This document shows, piece by piece, positions 19,504-31,256 of a stretch of 64,000 nt of DNA. Within the stretch, counting starts at the first letter, position 1; each line of letters begins with the position of its first letter. Below the pieces are notes generated by a model. It saw nothing but the letters and a program-made list of their open reading frames with translations, ran no database searches and was not told where the DNA came from. Made by a program: the position numbers and the translations under genes. This DNA comes from Rhizodiscina lignyota (lineage: Eukaryota > Ascomycota > Dothideomycetes > Aulographales > Rhizodiscinaceae). The DNA lies in the NCBI GenBank assembly GCA_010015805.1, contig ML978125.1, forward strand, positions 1,984,001-2,048,000, in the 5' to 3' direction.

Positions 19504-21794
19504 ATGAGAATCGTTCTGCCGATGATGCCCGAAATTTCGACGCCAGGAGTGAGAAAGCGGCTGGCTTGCACGGCGTGTACCAAGCGGAAGGTAAAATGTG
19601 ACAAGAACCTACCTTGTCGAAATTGCATTCGCAAGTGAGTCGAGGAACCGGGTTGTGTATTGCAGAAGCTGACGGAGCGAAAGAGGTGACAACTGTGTCC
19701 GCGTTGACGATGTCGATGAGCGTATCACGCCTGGAGAATCATTGCGCCAGGACGCTCGTTTAACGGAATCACCACATGAGACTGATCTTTCGCCCGAGAG
19801 ATCTGTAAATGCACTGCGCCGAAAAATTGCAGATCTCGAGAGACAGCTTGAAGCGCACCGGGATGGCCTCCCACATACAACAGAGAGCATGGCCAGACCT
19901 CCTCCAAACGGGAGCGCAGAACTCGAAGATGCTGCTTCTATCCTCGAATATCTTGCTTGGGGGAGAATAAGGACTTCAGATCTCAACGAAAAGATTACTC
20001 GAGAAGCAGCTTTACGACCATCCATACGCACTGACCTCAACGGTGATGGCGGAGATGCAACCAACGAAGCCTTGATTGATGGATTTGATACAAGGAGTGC
20101 TCAGTTGAGTTTTCTCCAGCTACTCCTGCCTAGCCGTCATCAAATTCAACAACTTGTCGACTGGCACATAGAGCGCATATTGTGGTATCACAATTCATTC
20201 TATGCACCAACATTCCGGAGGCAGCTTGAAGATTTCTTCTCCAAACATGCAGGACTCGTCGACCACGACGGATTAAATCTGCTATGGGTTAGTCTTCTTT
20301 TCGCAGTCATGGCTGGTAGCATAGCATATGCATCGAACGACCAGGTCAAACAATGGGGTTTCCAAGGACAGGAACAACGGACTCTCTCGAAGCAATGGTG
20401 TGCTGCGGTAATGACTTGCCTCAACGTAGCCCAATACACCGCGAACCAGTGAGATACCATGCATAGGTCCATGTTATTGTCATACTGATACAGCGAGTTT
20501 TAGTTCCATTCTCAGCGTCCAAGCAATCGTATCATATACAATCGTTGCTCACCTGCTGGGCCAGTCAAACAACCACGCCGTCACGCTCGCAGCTGCAATC
20601 AGGATCGCACAAAGCCTAGGGCTCCACCGTTTGTCCAACGAAGCTTCAGGCAACATCATTGAGTTAGAGACCGGTCGACGGCTGTGGGCACAACTCTGCG
20701 TTCAAGACTGGTTTGGGATTCCTTTCTCAGAGACCTACTTTATCAATCCCCTTTACTCTACCTCTGCAGCACCGCGGAACTGTTATGATGAGGACTTTAC
20801 TACGGTACTAGGTGAATCAATTCCCACGAACATTACTTACTGTCGCCTGCATCATAAGATTGCCTTGTGCATGACGCGCTTACAAGACGAAACAATGGTC
20901 GCAAACACACCATACACAAAGTACGAGGCTGTTCTCAAGTACGACAAGGAGATGCGCGCAATAGCAGCTGCACGACCTTCATGTTTGGCGAGCAACTCAC
21001 CCATTAGCCCGAGCTGGCCTGCCTACATTCCGTGGGCGAGGCGTGCCACTACCGTGAGCACTAGTCATAAGATCATCATGATTCACCGAAATTTCCTAGG
21101 AGCAAGCTTCACCAATCCGGTCTTTTCTTACACCAGGCGGACGTGCATTGCCTCATCCAGAACTATCTTGAAGGAGTTTAAAGCTGCCGCAGAGGAGGAT
21201 GGACCCATCGTATGGACATTCGAAGCATTCGCCATCGCAGCTTCCATTATTCTCTGTCTCGATATTATGCACCGTGGGTTGGGTGAGAAAGACTGCATGG
21301 AAAATCGAAAGCTGGTGGAGGATGGCATTGCAGTGCTTCGGCGGTCACGGGTCAGTGCAGTAGCTTACCGCGGAGTAAGGCTGCTCGATGCGTTGATTGC
21401 TCAGGCCGTGCCAGAAGCACCTTCTACTGACGAGTCTTCATCAAGAAAACGGAAAGCCCGGGAACTTGAGGATCCCTCCAGCAAAACCGCATTCGACTTT
21501 CAAAGATTTGTTAGAGACTTTCGCGGCACTAAGGGCGCGGGAACTGATGTAAGACCAGCGGACGCTGCTGGGCCCCAGAGGCAGACACCTGCACCCGGCG
21601 TTACTTCAAATAGAAGTATAAATAATCCTACGGTACCTGTACCGGAACAGGCGGACTCCTTCGACTTCGATATGGCGACGGATCCAATGTTTCGCGATAC
21701 CATGGCCTTTACTGGCTATTATCCCTCAGATGGCACCGCACCCTCGTTCGAAAACCTACTATTTCTAGCGAACGCTGGCCTCCCCAATTTCTAG
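19504..21794 (+). CDS. Zn2Cys6 fungal-specific transcription factor
   Basis: Three exons (19504-19634, 19684-20448, 20504-21794) give 728 residues from the first in-frame ATG; two more Met codons at 19522 and 19525 are alternative starts. Residues ~19-45 are a binuclear zinc cluster, CTACTKRKVKCDKNLPCRNC with the sixth Cys in GDNC, split by the first intron (49 nt, donor GTGAGT, branch GCTGAC, acceptor AAAG). A coiled dimerisation segment follows (NALRRKIADLERQLEAHRDG). The middle-homology domain spans exons 2-3, with SILSVQAIVSYTIVAHLLGQ at the second junction and AAAIRIAQSLGLHRL, typical of the fungal_trans domain. The acidic/Ser-rich C-terminus may be the activation region. Divergent from the dioxygenase gene, a common regulator-target layout. 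Confidence 0.92.
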
Positions 21795-22497
21795 TGATTA
21801 CTTAGGAACAGCTGAATTCGGAGATTAGGCGTTCTTGCTACTGTGCTTGAGTGTCCCTTGAAATGCTTCCGGTGCCATGTTGGACTGCTTCAGAAGCTCA
21901 AGGTAAATGGTGTTGGGAGCGTGTAAAAGTCATGGCAGGAGTTCCTACGATATAACGATGCCATGAAATGTACATTATTTTGCAATGCATTCTTCACCTT
22001 CATGCGAGTGTGATCTCGAGTTCTCGTAAATCAATTCCCGTGACGAAGCCCCGTGTACGGAGTACCTAAACAACCACATTTAAGCCGTTCCGCGACGTCA
22101 CCGTGCAACAGTAAATTATTGTTTCTTGCGCACTTTGATCCTGGTTAGTGGTCTATATAAGCATCCTCTGTGTTGCCTCGGACAAATAGCACGCGATCGT
22201 GGCGCTGGCATTGTTTAAGAAACAACGGGGTACCTGCCTGGAGTCGCAACGCGGTGGTTGGCTAGGGCTGAGCACAGGCCGTTCGTGGCCGCGGCTTCGT
22301 GGGGATACACCTCTTCAACACGACTCTGCATCCTACCAGCCTCTTCTCCTGCACACTCCTCAACTCCCTTTCACCGCGCTCCATTTCTTATAACCAAGGT
22401 CGCGCAACGAGAGTCATCGCCGACGCCAACTCATCTTGGGCTGAACCCTCAGCACGACCTTCACACAACACGAACATGCGCAAAGCCAGGTGATCAA
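21795..22497. other. Promoter region of the F-box gene
   Basis: About 700 bp. A TATATAA run lies at about 22154-22160. The last 150 bp before the ATG are CT/CA-rich and look like a 5' leader. No gene seen. Confidence 0.5.
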
Positions 22498-25400
22498 ATG
22501 GGGTCTACCGTCGTTGACGAGGACACCTCGTCGAGTAGCCAGATGTCGGAATCGCTTCCTTCCGACACTGTCATCACTCATCCACGCTTGGTACCGGTGG
22601 AAGAAGATGGGGATCCCTTCGTTGTCCAACCGGCAACGGCCTCAGGCCGGGTCGTCGAGCCTACTCCGAGGCGCACGATGAGCAAGTTACTCAAGGGCAA
22701 GGAGAAGGAGTGGTCATCAATTGCCGAGAAGAAAGGGCCACTGAGGCTACTGGATCTTCCAGTAGACATCCTTCGCGAGATCATCAATCAGGTAATCTCA
22801 CGCTTCTCCCGAGATGCATATTTTGGAGCAAACAATTGACCACCTCACAGCTTCCTCACACCAACGACCTCACTTCGCTCGCACTATGCCACTCGATCCT
22901 CCATAGTCTCACTATTCCTTGCATTTACTCTCGTTTCGACATCGTTTGGCCAGATACAAATACGCAAACCGAGCCCCGAACAGGCGTCGACGCGCTGACT
23001 TACGGACTCGCAACATTGGTGATGCATGAAGAGGTATTCGGAGAAGCTCCATGGCAACGAGCAAGAGCAGTCGAGCCTCAAACAAATAATGATTCGAAGC
23101 ACCCATATCCTCTGAAACGAAGACGGCGAGGGAACTACTACGCCCAGTACACGAAGAAATTCTCGCTTGGCAATGGACCGCTGGAATATGTGCAAGAGTA
23201 TCTCATCACAAAAGAAGGTGGCAAGATGCTGGGCACACTTGTAGCTCTCGCCGTAGCGCGCATGCGAAATCTAGAGACATTCGTCTGGGACATGCCAACA
23301 GGAGTCCTTCGAGACGTGTGGTTGGCATTGTCTTCACTGGCGGATCGCGACGATGGACAAGACTGCAGGCTTGAGCGGATTTGGATACGATGGCACGACA
23401 ATTCACAATTGGACATGCTGAATGCCGTTCCACCGCCGCCTACCCTCCCGCTCAACAATATCGCTCCTCAGAATGGAGCACATGGGAGTGGAATAGCGAA
23501 TCCACAGCCGGCAGTTATTGTGCAGGCTGCTAGCCAATTTCTCGTATCGCATGTAATGGAGCGGGTAGAGCATCCGACATTCTCCGTCCTTCCACCACTG
23601 AAGAGCTTGAGCGTTCTCGACATCGACGAATTGCCGTATCTAGACGAGATGAGCGTTCTCATAGCCCGCTCCCAGCACCGGCTGAGAGAGCTCCGAATTG
23701 GAATTGCAGGTCAAGCTGAAGATAGAGAATGGGTGCAAGTGTGGGAAGGCGAATCGCTCCAGCAGGTCGATTACACTTCAGACGGCGACTTTCAACCAAA
23801 GATCAGCAATAGCCGCTTAGGAGGTATTCTAGGCATTTTAGTTGGCAGAGTCTACAATATGCGCAACAACTCGAACACTGCCAAGCCGTCGACTAGAATA
23901 CCTCGAAGTCCGGACGAGATCAGACCTCTGAGACCGTCCACAACGAGCATCGATGGCATGATCCAATCTTCTTATGCATCAGAATCTGCAACGAACCTTG
24001 CGAATACGCAGTCATCACCAGGTGCAGCTTCGAGTTCGTCTGAGATCTTTGCTGATGCAGTTAGCCAACAACTGCCCGAATCCTCCTCTTCGGCGGACTC
24101 CGACGAGTCAAATGCAGCGAGCCAATCAAACTTCACACCGAAAGCTGCTGTTTACCCAAATACGCCTGCTCAGAAAGCAATCCCACTTCGCACTCTCCGT
24201 TCAACTCCTAGGGAAGCCCGACTTCGCGGCCCATACCTTGATGGCAAGCTTAAACTGGAGATTCTGGAGTTGGAGCGCGTGCCACTCTGCGTTTCCATAC
24301 TTCAACATGCTATCGACTGGTCTATTCTCAGCTCACTCACCCTTCTCAATTGCCAAAACCACGATCAACTATGGAAAAGTCTGCGCCATATCTACTCCCC
24401 GCTGAAGCCACCTAAATCTCACATGTCTCCTCTAAATGCTGCTTCACCCTACTCTACTCCTCGGCGCACTTCCGTACCGCGCTGCACCGAATACTCTCTC
24501 AATTTGAAGAAGATCCATACAAACACCGCCTCTCTCAGCCTCATCAATTTCATCAAGGACACGCTTCCTCCGAATAGCCTTGAAGTCTTCTTCTTGCAAG
24601 AATCAAGGGTTCCAGCTTCCACGACGGTGCCAATTGAAGCTATCTATCGCGGCGTCGTCAGACGACATCGTACAAGTCTCAAGAAGTTGATGATTGATAG
24701 CAGCGATCCTAGAGGCAGTACGGACTACTCAACCACGAATGCACGATGGAGAAGGTGGATGCTCAACCGAGAGATTATCACTTTCATCACGAGTGGAAGA
24801 ATGCCTGTGTTGCGTGAGCTTGGGTTCACCATCGACTACAAAGACTGGGTAGGGATGTCTGGATTGAATGTTTGATTGCATCAAAAGCTGACTAATTTTT
24901 AGCACTTCTTCCTCCAACACCTACCATCGATCCCCCATGTCCGTTCCATATACATTCCTCATGTGGCAGACCACCCACACGGTTCAAATTCTGACCCACG
25001 TGAACTCGCCCTGCAAATTGTCGATATCGTCGCGCTTCGGCCAGATATTGAGCTCTGCTACGTCGGCATTGCCAGCAAGTGCTTTGAGATCCTTGAAAAC
25101 AAGTCGCACAACTACGATCTGCGCAACAACTCGCCCGATGGTGGAAATTCCAATGATGGCGGCCCTGGTGGACCAGGTGGTGTGAACGGGCTAGGGGGCT
25201 ATCAGGCAGTCCCTGGTGCTGCAGGCAATGAACCTCTTATCCTTGACGAGGAAGATGACGATGCCGATCCGGGCGAAGATGATGATGAGGAAGATGAGAT
25301 GGGCATTGGGGGAATACAAACTGCGGATGATGATGTTACGCAGAGCGAGAGCGAGGAAGAATTTCAAGATGACGATGACGACGAGGAATTTGGCAGTGAT

Positions 25401-25511
25401 GCAGAGGAAGATGGCATCGGTAGAGATCGAGGACCAAAGCTGAGGTTGCGGGAGATTCTCTTCTATGACGACAAGGTGGCTGTCTTTAGGGCGAGACATG
25501 GACGGCTTTGA
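22498..25511 (+). CDS. Large F-box protein with acidic tail
   Basis: Three exons (22498-22791, 22851-24848, 24903-25511) joined over 59- and 54-nt introns give 966 residues with all phases 0. The F-box begins at about residue 80 (PLRLLDLPVDILREIINQ) and continues after the first splice as LPHTNDLTSLALCHSILHSLTIPCIYSRFDIVW, a normal F-box with its helix-rich end. Downstream are LRR-like helical stretches (LKSLSVLDIDELPYLDEMSVLI, KLEILELERVPLCVSILQHA). A Ser-rich disordered insert sits at about residues 420-560. The C-terminus is extremely acidic (EEDDDADPGEDDDEEDE and DDDDDEEF) and ends FYDDKVAVFRARHGRL. Likely an SCF ubiquitin-ligase substrate receptor; the substrate is unknown. It is followed on the same strand by APC2 after about 500 bp. 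Confidence 0.88.
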
Positions 25512-26009
25512 GAGCCGCTGTAGCTTTCGCTGCCTTCCTCTTACTGCTTCTGTGCAATTATTTCCGGAAATGGCGTGGATTGCTTCGTTAGCATTCGTTT
25601 CGCTTCTCTATGGCGCGGCAAAGGCAAATGATCGAAAGGTAAGGTAGGCATGTTTCTAGCCTTGCTAGCATCGGGCGTTTCTTCTCATGGTCGCTCTCTG
25701 AGTGGACAAGTATGTAGCTATGAACAGGTACATGAATTAAGCCAATGAATGGATCTTAGTGATCTGCTACGATCTGTGTAAACTTTGTGCTCCCGATGCT
25801 CAAACACGGTCACGTGAGTTGGCGACTACCGCTCGTCGCGTCGGGGGCTTCACTTCAAAGGCAACAACGCCGATAACCAACGAACCTCTTTTACTTTCAT
25901 GCAAGATAGAAATAGAGATTCACAACCGCAGCCATCATTTATTGCCTATGAGGGACAAACGGGTGTAAGAAGTGGTTGAAAGACAACTCCGAAGACGCGC
26001 CATACAACA
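25512..26009. other. Intergenic region, F-box gene to APC2
   Basis: About 500 bp of 3' UTR plus the APC2 promoter. Small ORFs overlap the APC2 start in other frames and are shadows. Confidence 0.5.
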
Positions 26010-28813
26010 ATGTCAAAGAGCGCGCTTGTCTTCGCCTCAATATTTCCTCAGTCTACGGCCACACATACGACACCTACACCACAAGCAACTCCAGACCTCG
26101 GCTTCACTGTTCCAGGCCAGCCTTTTGGGGGACCTTCACCTCCCAGTCTGCGCCAGACCCAATCTCGGAAGCGAGGCCAAAATCAACCTTCAAGCCAGAC
26201 CGAGGGACTCACTGCAGCACAACATGCTGTGAGGCGTAACCTGGCATGGAGCACAGCTACCCAGTTCTTGAGCCTTCAGGGCGCACCTGTTCCCGGCGGC
26301 CAGGCAAGGCATGCGGATGCAAGGCGGAGCTCGGACGTGCAGGAAGCGCTGGCATGGCTATTGCTCGAAGATGAGGTAGAAGATGAGTCTCAAATGGGAC
26401 TCAAGTGTGTGGGACTTCGAAAAGGAAGCAATGGCCTTCTGAACTGGTATTTTGAAGAAGTGAAGCTGCATTTCTTGGGAACCTTCAAGCCTCAGTTGGA
26501 CGAAGAGATGGGCCGTATCGTAAGTATTTTTTCTCAACCTCCGATTTCTGAAGGCCTTCTAGAGATCTCATGTTTAACGCAGGTGGATGTAACTTCTGCT
26601 TGGGCATCACTAGCAAATATTGCGACAGCTTTTGGAGCGGTGGAGCAAATGTACATGCAACCAGTTACAAACCACATCGCACCAATCCTCGCTGCCGGTG
26701 GAGGAGTGAATGACGAATTGGAACTGCATGATCAGAGCGACACTCCAGCGTCTCGGCTTGTACAGCATTTCGAACGCAATCTGCACACTCTGTTTACGCA
26801 ATCTCTAGACCCGAAAGCCCGCCACAATGCGCTCGCTCTCGTCTTCCGTGACGCAGGCCAAAAGCTCTTCCGACTGGATGCCTCAGCATCTGTGGTAGGA
26901 CAATTGCCTGGACCAGGCTCGGCAAACGATCCTTCTGCAGTTATCAACCAACTGAAAGAGCTACTTCTTGCGCTAAATGAGGTTGGACTCGCCGGCGATG
27001 ATGCCCAGCGCGCTTTCGCAGCCGCTGTTGATAGGTTGATGGACGACTTTGTCGAATCATGGCATGTTAAAGTCGATTGGTACAGGCGATGTTCAGTCAT
27101 GCCCAAATTGAGGAGGTGGGTTGACGAAGGACTAGCAAGATATGTATCGGAGGTGATGTCTTGCATTGGTGAGAATGCGGGGAAACCACTTCAAGGCTTC
27201 TTAAGAGAGCAGACAGTGAGAGGGGAAGAAACCAAGCAATGGTCTGATATGGCTGTTACGCGGCTTGGAAGGGCAAGAGTTGCGAATCTGTTCGATTACG
27301 TGATTCGGTGGGATACCAGCATTGGAGCGATTCTCGATCTCAAGGTACTGGCATTCGACGAGTCTTGGTATGAGATGATAGACTAACTTCAGCTCAGGAA
27401 TACATTGCAACCCCCGGAGCCCGAATTCATCTCAGCACCAACTTCTCCCAACAGCTTCAGCGCCGTTTGTTGCATGCTGGAGCAACGACAATTCAGATTC
27501 TAGACACCTACATATATGTAATCCGGGCATTTAACGAGCTCGATCCAAAGGGTGTCTTGCTGGACCGAGTCTCACGACCCATCCGCCGCTACCTAAAAGA
27601 CCGTGATGATACTACTCGTGTCATTGTTGCTTCTCTGCTGGCGAACTATGACGAGCAACAGAAGGACTTTGAAACAGAACAAAATATCTCTGTGGAGGTT
27701 GCAAAAGAAATGCTGAATCCGATCTCTGATGGGTCTCATGAATATGACCAAGACTTGGACTGGGGCAACATGGCGTGGGTACCTGATCCTCATGATGCAG
27801 GTCCCGATTACAAACGGTCCAAGTCAGAGGATATTCTGTCCTCTTTACTAAGCCTCTACGACAGAGAAGATTTCATAAATGAGTTGAAGAATATCCTTGG
27901 CGATCATTTGCTAAAAAGCAAGAATTCGGAATTCGAGAAAGAGTTTCAACTCCTGGAGCTCTTCAAGATACGACTGGGCGATGACAAACTGCAGGCCTGT
28001 GAGGTCATGTTACATGATGTGGAAGACTCAAAACATATCAACACCGCAATTCACAACGATCCCGTCTACGCGGCAACGACAGTTGCACCGGAGGTCAGCC
28101 TCTCCACGCAAATTCTCTCATCGTACTTCTGGCCGCCTCTGCGCGAGGAATCCTTTGCTGTACCCGCACCTGTGGCTCAGCTTCAGGAAGCGTACGAATC
28201 AGGCTTCCGCGCTTTGAAGGATATGCGGAGATTGAAATGGCTACAGGCTCTCGGACGTGTTGGTGTCGAGCTGGAACTCGAGGACCGGAAAGTCGAGCTG
28301 GAAGTCCTGCCATGGCAAGCAAGCGTGATATATGCCTTCCAAGACGAGGAAGAAGGCACAGATTCGGCTAAAAGAACAGTTTCCGAGCTCGTAGAGACCC
28401 TGGAGATGGACGAAACCCTTGTCCGCCAAGCGGTAGCTTTCTGGATGGGCAAGCTGGTGCTTGAAGAAGTCGCTCCAGATACTTACTCCGTCCTTGAAAT
28501 CCTACCCGCCTCCGCTACTTCGACTTCCGCCCAGGAAGCTGCTGCTGCGGCAGCTGAAGCCGCGGGCAAGGCGGCAGCAGTCAAATCGCCTGAAGACATT
28601 CTCATGGAGAATATGCAGATGTACAGGCAGTTTATTTTGGGCATGTTGACGAACCAAGGGAAGATGGACGTCAAGAGGATGCATATGATGCTCAAGATGG
28701 TGGTTCCTGGGGGCTTTGGGTTCGGGTTGGACGAGCTGAGAACGCTGCTGCAGAGGATGGGCATTGAAGGACTCGTCAACGGTGAAGGCGATAGTTGGAG
28801 TATTGTGAAATGA
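26010..28813 (+). CDS. APC2: Anaphase-promoting complex subunit 2 (cullin-like)
   Basis: Cullin-homology scaffold of the APC/C ubiquitin ligase, which binds the RING subunit Apc11 and drives cyclin and securin destruction. Three exons (26010-26519, 26583-27344, 27398-28813) give 895 residues. The start is MSKSALVFASIFPQS. Exon 3 begins EYIATPGARIHLSTNFSQQLQRRLLHAGATT and contains the cullin motif ILDTYIYVIRAFNELDPKGVLLDRVSRPIRRYLKDR, highly typical of Apc2, then SSYFWPPL. The C-terminal winged-helix (WHB) domain reads MYRQFILGMLTNQGKMDVKRMHMMLKMVVPGG. The first intron (26520-26582, 63 nt) has no stop and is a multiple of three, so retention would add 21 residues. A poly-Ala/Glu linker precedes the WHB domain. 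Confidence 0.93.
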
Positions 28814-29212
28814 TGGCTGCTAGAATGACCTGCAATGTTGCCACCGAGCGTTTTGCCCTGCCGGTAAAAGCAAGCGGTCCCCAACACCTAGCAGAATGGT
28901 GGCTGTATCGCTCTGACGGTCCCGATGTTCCGAACGACTCGCCTACGCCATCACAGTCTGAGTCGGGTCCAAGTTCAACTTGGCCTCTATACGTTCGCGG
29001 CACCATCATTGGCAAGCTTGACGATATGGCACCGGACAATGATACCCACATAAACTGCGTGAGCATTGATTCTATACAACATAGATATCCAAACGAAAAA
29101 GCGCGTTTTGCACGCATTGATTTCTAGAATTAGAGCCTGCTATTCTCCTTTGGCGCCGATCGCATATCTATTCATGCAAGTCAGTTTCATGTACCATCAC
29201 TTTCCACAACAC
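28814..29212. other. Convergent intergenic region, APC2 / monooxygenase
   Basis: About 400 bp of shared 3' sequence between converging genes. A 110-codon plus-strand ORF overlapping the APC2 end has no signature. Confidence 0.5.
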
Positions 29213-31256
29213 TCATATCTCACCTTCTATATTTTGTTTGCCCTTCGCCTCAGCTTCATTAGCTTCGCCGGTATCGTACGAGTACTTGCTAAGCGGTACG
29301 TCCAAATAGTAAGTGATATCGGCCGAGTCGTCGAATTCAATCCTGTGGAATCCGGATCCCAGCCAGCCCCACCGATTTTTACTCCAGTACTCGACATGGT
29401 AGTCCTCCCAGTTGACCTCCTCCAACAAATCCATAAACGCCAGTCGACTACCAGGCCACATCACTACTGGCCCGTCCTTCTTGCCCTGCTTGAACCAGCT
29501 GGTGCAGGGGTCTGCCCAACACGTGCGGGTCAGGTACTTTTGAGAGTGCTCCAAGTAGTCATCGATGGCCGACTGCTTCGGCGAGATGCGCCGGATGTGC
29601 TGCTTCCGCATCTTCTTGACGATCTGGATGAAGTGTTTCGTGAAGGCCGTGAGCAGCGGTAAGATCGAGCCCTGTGCGACGGGCGACCACGGGCCGGAGT
29701 AGAGGAAGAAGTTGGGCACGTTGTGCGCGGCGACGGAGATGTAGCTCTCGGGCGTGTCCTTCCACTTCTCTGCGAGCGGGATGCCGTCGAGGCCGATGAG
29801 TGGGAACTTGGGGCGGTAGGAGGTGTCGAAGCCGGTTGCGCAGATGATGACGTCCACTTCTACCTCGGCGCCGGAGGATGTGACGATGCTGTGTGGTTTG
29901 ATGCACTCGATTTCTTCTGTGAATACTGTTGACTTGTCGCCAATCAGGGCTTCGAGGTAGCCGTTGCCAGGGGTGGGACGCCGGCAACCGACGTTGAAGT
30001 CTTTGGGGATAATAGCATCCATGAGTCGAGTGTTACCGCCCATCTTGGTCTTCATTTCGTGATATGCAAACTGTATGTGATGGTCAGTGACTATACGAGA
30101 TAACAAAAGTGGGTGGAGACATACCGCATTAGCTTCATCTGACTCGTGGCTGTTCCTGAGGACAAGCTTGAATCTCTGGTTGAGCTCCTGCTCCACCATC
30201 TTCCTGTATGCCCGGTACTTCTCAGGATCTCGGCTCCACTCTGCCTTTTGCTCTTCCGAGTCTGGTTACATCGTTGTAAGCTTTGCTGTTCATTGTATAC
30301 ATATACTTGCACTTACAGTCGAAATTGGAACCGCCAGGCCCAGCAAACTTTTGTCCGAATCCCGCCGTGACCCATGTTGCATTCCGCACCCAGTGGTACA
30401 CATGAGAAACCTCGGGGTAAATCGCTGCGAGAGTCTGGACACCGGAGCTTCCAGACCCAATCACGGCTGCTCTTTTGCCCTTCATGTCGTAACTACTGTC
30501 GTAGTTGGCAGTATGGAACATATCGCCCTTGAAGCTCTCAATCCCTTCGATCTTGGGCCACTTCCACTTGTTGACGAAACCTGTTCCATTGAGTAGCACG
30601 TTGCACTCATCGTCCCACTCCTCGCCCTTCCCCTCACCATCCGTCTTCCGTAGCCTGACCTTCCAGACACTCTTCGCTTCATCCCATTCCGCTCCCACAA
30701 TCTCCGTGCTCAGCGTGATCCACTTCATCAGGCCCTCCTCGTCAACAATGCCCTTGAAGTACTCATAGATCTCCTTCGCCGGGCTGTAGTACCGAGTCCA
30801 GTGCGGATTTGGCCGCCATGAAAACGAGTAGCTGGCAGACGGCACGTCACAGGCACAACCAGGATAGCGGTTCTCATACCAGGTGCCGCCGACTGAGGGA
30901 TTCTTGTCGTACACCTGCACCTGGATATCCTCGCCACCAGGGAGGTCGAGCAGATAACGCTCGGTGAAGCTGTGGTGCAGGAAATCTATGCCCGCAGCGC
31001 CCGCGCCGATCATGATGATGCGGAAGGGCGAAGGGGTGTAGTAAGTCGTGGCGTTCGGCTGGCCAACCATATGGTTGGATATCCTGTAGCCCGACGCTGT
31101 TGGGGCGCTCCATTCTGCGTGGTGCACCGGAGTTCTGATTGACGCTTCGTGCGAGCCCAAGTCATTACTGCCTATCTTGAAGTTCTCTGGGATGCCATAG
31201 TGTTCACGCGGCGTCTCCCCCTTCTTCAATGGCTCCTTTGGCGGCTCTGGCATCAT
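29213..31256 (-). CDS. Baeyer-Villiger-type flavin monooxygenase
   Basis: FAD/NADPH-dependent monooxygenase. Three exons (31256-30317, 30261-30125, 30070-29213; introns 55 and 54 nt) give 644 residues. Residues ~80-100 read FRIIMIGAGAAGIDFLHH, the FAD-binding GxGxxG. GGTWYENRYPGCACDVPSASYSFSW follows, very typical of BVMOs. The class fingerprint appears as FKGDMFHTANYD, with Tyr where many members have Trp. The second Rossmann motif is AAVIGSGSSGVQ (NADPH). The C-terminal part has VIICATGFDTSY. The first splice restores FDYSEEQKAEWSRDPEKYRAYRK. The second intron is stopless and a multiple of three. BVMOs insert oxygen into ketones to make esters or lactones; the substrate is unknown and there is no clustered biosynthetic backbone gene. 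Confidence 0.92.

Noticed and set aside
28795-29127. 110-codon ORF overlapping the APC2 end
   Set aside because: Overlaps a conserved coding end and has no signature; probably 3' UTR.
17898-31256. Secondary-metabolite cluster (dioxygenase, regulator, Baeyer-Villiger enzyme)
   Set aside because: The oxidative genes are separated by an F-box gene and essential APC2, and there is no synthase backbone gene, transporter or second tailoring group.
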